Assembly: GCA_034439815.1 (NCBI GenBank)
Contig: JAWXBD010000100.1
Location: 1 to 43,169 of the forward strand
Direction: 5' to 3'
DNA: 43,169 nucleotides
Source: JAEUIT01 sp034439815
Lineage (GTDB): Bacteria > Planctomycetota > Phycisphaerae > Phycisphaerales > SM1A02
The first letter of the stretch is position 1. Each line of letters starts with the position of its first letter. The notes beneath the pieces were generated by a model. The model did not search any database. It worked only from the letters and a program-made list of their open reading frames with translations, and was not told the origin of the DNA. This document shows, in pieces, positions 40,016 to 43,169 of the stretch. Position numbers and translations under genes: made by a program.

Positions 40016-41628
40016 CCCGTATGGTGCCGCACGTCGTCGTGATAGGTGGTGGTCTCGCCGGACTCGCGGCCGCGACGGAGCTGCGCACCAATGGTCTGCG
40101 CGTCACGCTCGTGGAACGCAACCACCACCTCGGCGGCAAGATGAACGTCCTCACAGAACGTGGCTTCACGTTCGACATGGGGCCGACGATTCTCACCATG
40201 CCTCACGTGCTGCGCGGAATCATTCAACGGAGCGGACGGCGCACGCGCGACTGCATCGATCTCGTGCGCCTCGATCCTCAATGGCGCTGCATGTACGAAG
40301 ACGGTACGACGGTCGATCTGCTGGGCGATGTTGCGGCGATGGCCGCGTCGCTCGACAGGCAATTTCCCATATCCCACGGAGCCGGCAGTGTGGGCGACAG
40401 CTGGCGTCGATTCATCGAGTACAGCCGGCGCATGTACCGCCTCAGCGAGCGCGTGTTTTTCTACAAGGACATCGGCGGCATTGGTGACATGATGCGCACG
40501 CGCCCGCCGGCGGAGCTCGCGCTGCTACGGGACATCGCCGCCATGCGCATGCACTCGACGATGGCAGGAACTGCACAGCGATGGGTCCGTGAGCCGCATC
40601 TGCTGCAGCTCTGCGAGCATTTTCTGCAGTACGTCGGCTCCAGCCCGTTTCTGGCACCGGCCATTCTGACGCTGATTGCTGCAGCCCAGGTCGATCACGG
40701 CTGCTGGTACGCGATGGGTGGAACGCGCATGGTGGCCCGCGCGCTCGAGAACATTCTGCGCGAAGGCGAAAGCGCCGACTGCACGATCATCACGGGTACA
40801 GGCGTGCGGCAGATCGTGCACGATGGCCGTCTCGCCACCGGCGTGGAACTCGATGACGGCCGTCGTCTCGACGCTGACGCGGTCATTTCCAACTGCGACG
40901 TGCAGCGAACCTATCGATCACTCCTGCAAGGTCCCGCAGCGAAACGCGAAGAGCAGCGGATCGCTGAACGATTCACGCCGGCGTGCAGCGGCGTGGTGCT
41001 CTATCTCGGACTGAAGCGGCAGTACGACCATCTGCTGCATCACGACTTCCTGTTCAGCCGCGACTCACACCGCGAGTTTGATGACATCTACGGGCGCGGC
41101 GAGCCGGCGTCGGATCCGTCGCTGTACCTCTGCGTTCCCAGCCGCACCGACGCTGCGCAGGCACCGAAAGGGTGCGAGGCTCTCTACATTCTCGTGCACA
41201 CGCCGTATCTCCGGCGGCATCATGACTGGGAGCGCAGCGGCGGCATGTTCGCCGGATACCGCGAAACGATCATCAGCAAGCTGAAGCGCTTCGGCATGGA
41301 AGACATCGAAGAGCGCATTGTCGTCGAGCGGCACCTGACACCGACCAGCATTGAGCGGATGTACAGCGCGGAAGCCGGTGCCATCTATGGGCTCGCATCC
41401 CACGGTCGACTCGGCGGCGGGTTCAAGCCGCGCAATCGAAGCCGTGTGGTGAAGAATCTCTATCTCGCCGGAGGCAGCGCGAATCCCGGCCCCGGCGTTC
41501 CGATGGTGCTAATGAGCGGCGTGACGGCCGCATGGTCGCTGCTTGAGGACATGGGCGTCGCCGTCAAGGCGCGACACGCTTCCGACACGGAGCCGCGAGA
41601 GGAGGTTGCGTGCCTGGCGCTGCACTGA
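40012..41628 (+). CDS. crtP: CrtP-like diapocarotenoid oxidase
   Basis: FAD-dependent oxidase that converts the terminal methyl of a 4,4'-diapocarotenoid to an aldehyde. Matches to staphylococcal CrtP are direct: HVVVIGGGLAGLAAATELRT, GGKMNVLTERGFTFDMGPTI, LDPQWRCMYEDGTTVDLLGD, HFLQYVGSSPFLAPAILTLI, CSGVVLYLGLKRQYDHLLHH and LYLAGGSANPGPGVPMVLMS. These regions separate it from crtN, which lies divergently. ATG 40012 has GGAG seven bases upstream and overlaps the aldH stop. At 538 residues it is slightly longer than CrtP (about 500), with an unconserved C-terminal tail. The downstream acyltransferase GTG lies inside its last codons. Confidence 0.88.
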   Translation: MTRMVPHVVVIGGGLAGLAAATELRTNGLRVTLVERNHHLGGKMNVLTERGFTFDMGPTILTMPHVLRGIIQRSGRRTRDCIDLVRLDPQWRCMYEDGTTVDLLGDVAAMAASLDRQFPISHGAGSVGDSWRRFIEYSRRMYRLSERVFFYKDIGGIGDMMRTRPPAELALLRDIAAMRMHSTMAGTAQRWVREPHLLQLCEHFLQYVGSSPFLAPAILTLIAAAQVDHGCWYAMGGTRMVARALENILREGESADCTIITGTGVRQIVHDGRLATGVELDDGRRLDADAVISNCDVQRTYRSLLQGPAAKREEQRIAERFTPACSGVVLYLGLKRQYDHLLHHDFLFSRDSHREFDDIYGRGEPASDPSLYLCVPSRTDAAQAPKGCEALYILVHTPYLRRHHDWERSGGMFAGYRETIISKLKRFGMEDIEERIVVERHLTPTSIERMYSAEAGAIYGLASHGRLGGGFKPRNRSRVVKNLYLAGGSANPGPGVPMVLMSGVTAAWSLLEDMGVAVKARHASDTEPREEVACLALH

Positions 41629-42416
41629 TTCCGGCGCGGCCCAACTGGCCGGTGCGTCGCGTGTTTGCATGGCACGCCGAGGGAATGCTGCGCCGGCGCT
41701 TCGCTGCGGTTCGCATGGTGGCCGGCGCGGCGGAGGTACTGGCACCGCTGGCTGCGCAGTCGGGACCGGCGCTCATCGTCATGAGCCACGCATCGTGGTG
41801 GGATCCGATCGTCGGAGCATTCTTGTGGCGGCGGTTCTTTCCGGCGCGCGATACGTATGCGCCGATGGATGCGGACCAGCTGCAGCAGTTCCGCTTCATG
41901 CGGCGGCTCGGCATGTTCGGTATTGATCCGAATGACCACCGGTCGATGCCGGCCATGCTTCGCTATCTCGACGGCGTACGTGACTCGTCGCCGCACATGC
42001 TGCTGATGATCACGCCGGAAGGTCGATTCACCGATCCGCGCGTTCCGCTCCTGGTCCGACCCGGAGCCGCCGCAGTTGCCGCGCGGCTTGGCGTGCGATC
42101 TGCTGTCGCCGTCGCCGTCGAGTACGCCTTCTGGACGGATGCGAAGCCCGAGGTGTTTCTGCGCGCGGTTGCGATCCCCGTGCCGGCGCGCCCGACTGCA
42201 TCAGCTTGGCAGGGCGCCATCGGCAGCAGCATGCAGGCGAACCGCGAGTTGTTGGCGCAGCGTGTCATGCGTCGCGAACCGGCTGGATTCATTGACGCCA
42301 TCACGACGCGCGCCCGCATCCATCCTGTGTACGACGCATGGCTCGCGCTCACCGGACGCCGGTCTGCGATTCGCACTGCACAGCGCGCTTCGGCAACGGG
42401 TGAGGCAGCGTCATGA
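41610..42416 (+). CDS. PlsC-type acyltransferase
   Basis: Membrane-associated acyltransferase of the 1-acylglycerol-3-phosphate acyltransferase type, 268 residues. The catalytic HX4D motif is H60-ASWW-D65 (MSHASWWDP), and the second block TPEGRFTDPRVPLLVRPGAA replaces the usual EGTRS motif but keeps the glutamate-glycine. It has no long hydrophobic segments. In the cluster it could acylate the sugar of the glycosylated carotenoid. That would make it a functional analogue of staphylococcal CrtO, although its sequence belongs to a different family, so I give no symbol. GTG 41610 has GAGGAGG upstream and overlaps the crtP gene by 19 bases. It overlaps the next start by four bases. Confidence 0.83.
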   Translation: MPGAALIPARPNWPVRRVFAWHAEGMLRRRFAAVRMVAGAAEVLAPLAAQSGPALIVMSHASWWDPIVGAFLWRRFFPARDTYAPMDADQLQQFRFMRRLGMFGIDPNDHRSMPAMLRYLDGVRDSSPHMLLMITPEGRFTDPRVPLLVRPGAAAVAARLGVRSAVAVAVEYAFWTDAKPEVFLRAVAIPVPARPTASAWQGAIGSSMQANRELLAQRVMRREPAGFIDAITTRARIHPVYDAWLALTGRRSAIRTAQRASATGEAAS

Positions 42417-43169
42417 CGCTCATCGAATGGAGCTTGGTCGCAGGTGCCGCTTTCGCTTTGCAAGCAGCAATCCTCGGCCTCGTGAACCTGCGCCGCTACC
42501 GCCGCGCGGCGCATGCACCGCCCGATCTCCGCGCGTCCGTCAGCGTGTGCATTCCGGCCCGCAACGAAGAGTCGAACATCGAGACCTGCGTTCGCTCGGT
42601 GCTCGCGAACGCGACGGCGACGGGGCTGGCGGTCGAGGTGTTGTGCTACGACGATCAGTCGACTGATCAGACGCCGAGGATTCTCGCGGCGCTCGCAGCC
42701 GAGGACGAGCGGGTGCGTCTTGTGCCCACCGTGTCGCTACCGAAGGACTGGAACGGCAAGCAGCACGCGTGCTGGCGGCTCGCCGGCGCAGCGCGGCATG
42801 ACTGGCTTCTCTTCACGGACGCGGACGTGCGGTTCGCGCCTGACGCCCTGCGCCGCGCGATTCACGAGGCCGAGCGACACAATGCGGCGCTGCTGTCGAC
42901 GGTTCCGCAACAGATTGCGGGCACCGTCGGCGAAGCGCTACTGATACCGCTCATTCACGTATTGCTGCTGTCGTATCTCCCGATGGGACGCATGCGCCGA
43001 ACGCTTGATCCGGCTGCGAGCGCGGGCTGCGGCCAGTTTCTTCTGGCACGGGCGGATGCGTACCGCGCCGCCGGCGGCCATGCGGTGTTTCGTGCGTCGA
43101 TGCACGACGGAATCAAGATGCCGCGTGCCTTCCGTGCCGCCGGATTCCGCACCGATCTCTTCGACGGGA
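42413..43169 (+). CDS. CrtQ-like family 2 glycosyltransferase, truncated by window end
   Basis: The frame from ATG 42413 is open to the last base of the window (about 252 codons), so the C-terminus is missing. An N-terminal membrane segment (WSLVAGAAFALQAAILGLVN) is followed by the GT2 domain: SVCIPARNEESNIETCVRSV, the nucleotide-sugar DDQSTD, the metal-binding DAD in LLFTDADVRF, GKQHACWRL, and GCGQFLLARADAYRAAGGH with the acceptor-side loop. Near residue 180 a hydrophobic stretch (ALLIPLIHVLLLSYL) could be a membrane-associated helix. This architecture matches CrtQ-type transferases that add glucose to the diapocarotenoid acid. ATG 42413 overlaps the acyltransferase stop (ATGA), so it is the last visible gene of the operon. 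Confidence 0.85.
   Translation, partial: MTLIEWSLVAGAAFALQAAILGLVNLRRYRRAAHAPPDLRASVSVCIPARNEESNIETCVRSVLANATATGLAVEVLCYDDQSTDQTPRILAALAAEDERVRLVPTVSLPKDWNGKQHACWRLAGAARHDWLLFTDADVRFAPDALRRAIHEAERHNAALLSTVPQQIAGTVGEALLIPLIHVLLLSYLPMGRMRRTLDPAASAGCGQFLLARADAYRAAGGHAVFRASMHDGIKMPRAFRAAGFRTDLFDG

Overview
The window is GC-rich bacterial chromosome that most resembles a planctomycete, probably of the class Phycisphaerae. The pointers are: two secreted proteins ending in dockerin-like repeats of the form DVDASDLAILLGAWG; tandem pseudopilin-like proteins; a secreted PA14 / beta-propeller / DUF1080 fusion with a coupled secreted partner; and a C30 (squalene-type) carotenoid cluster. The assignment rests on recognised families, not on a marker phylogeny. 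No rRNA, tRNA, CRISPR array, phage or insertion-sequence transposase was seen.

Layout. 1-5 kb (plus): a membrane protein, a PfkB-type sugar kinase, a secreted DPP4-like peptidase and MurQ (muramic acid 6-phosphate etherase). MurQ has no ATG/GTG/TTG in frame ahead of its conserved N-terminus. 5-10.6 kb (mostly minus): an HU-like DNA-binding protein, a double-FHA protein, UDP-glucose dehydrogenase, an alkylguanine-DNA alkyltransferase and an exported endonuclease/exonuclease/phosphatase-fold protein. 10.7-14.3 kb: a zinc-ribbon membrane protein, serine hydroxymethyltransferase and two uncharacterised proteins. 14.4-29.2 kb: a long run of minus-strand genes. In transcription order these are an exported quinone-reductase-like protein, a nucleotide-transporter-like permease, a DEAD-box helicase, a TPR-like secreted protein, the secreted partner plus PA14/propeller/DUF1080 protein, a YVTN-type propeller with dockerin-like tail, an NfeD/flotillin pair and release factor 1. 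29.4-34.5 kb: two pseudopilin-like genes (the first frameshifted), a TPR lipoprotein and a large FG-GAP/VCBS protein with dockerin-like tail. 34.5-36.7 kb: a decayed L-type lectin fragment, a membrane-anchored alpha/beta hydrolase and an unknown membrane protein. 36.7-43.2 kb: a divergent carotenoid locus, crtN on minus and aldH-crtP-acyltransferase-glycosyltransferase on plus, the last gene cut by the window end.

The carotenoid genes make a coherent pathway: CrtN desaturates a C30 backbone, CrtP oxidises a terminal methyl, the aldehyde dehydrogenase gives the acid, and the glycosyltransferase and acyltransferase would decorate it, giving a staphyloxanthin-like glycolipid carotenoid. The plus-strand genes are joined by ATGA or longer overlaps, so one operon is likely.

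The most unusual non-coding signal is a set of four imperfect inverted-repeat elements. Three are built of GAAGGA-type purine arms answered by CTTCCT-type pyrimidine arms, and one of CACAGAG/CTCTGTG arms. Each lies directly beside a stop codon. One of them also supplies the apparent start codon of prfA.
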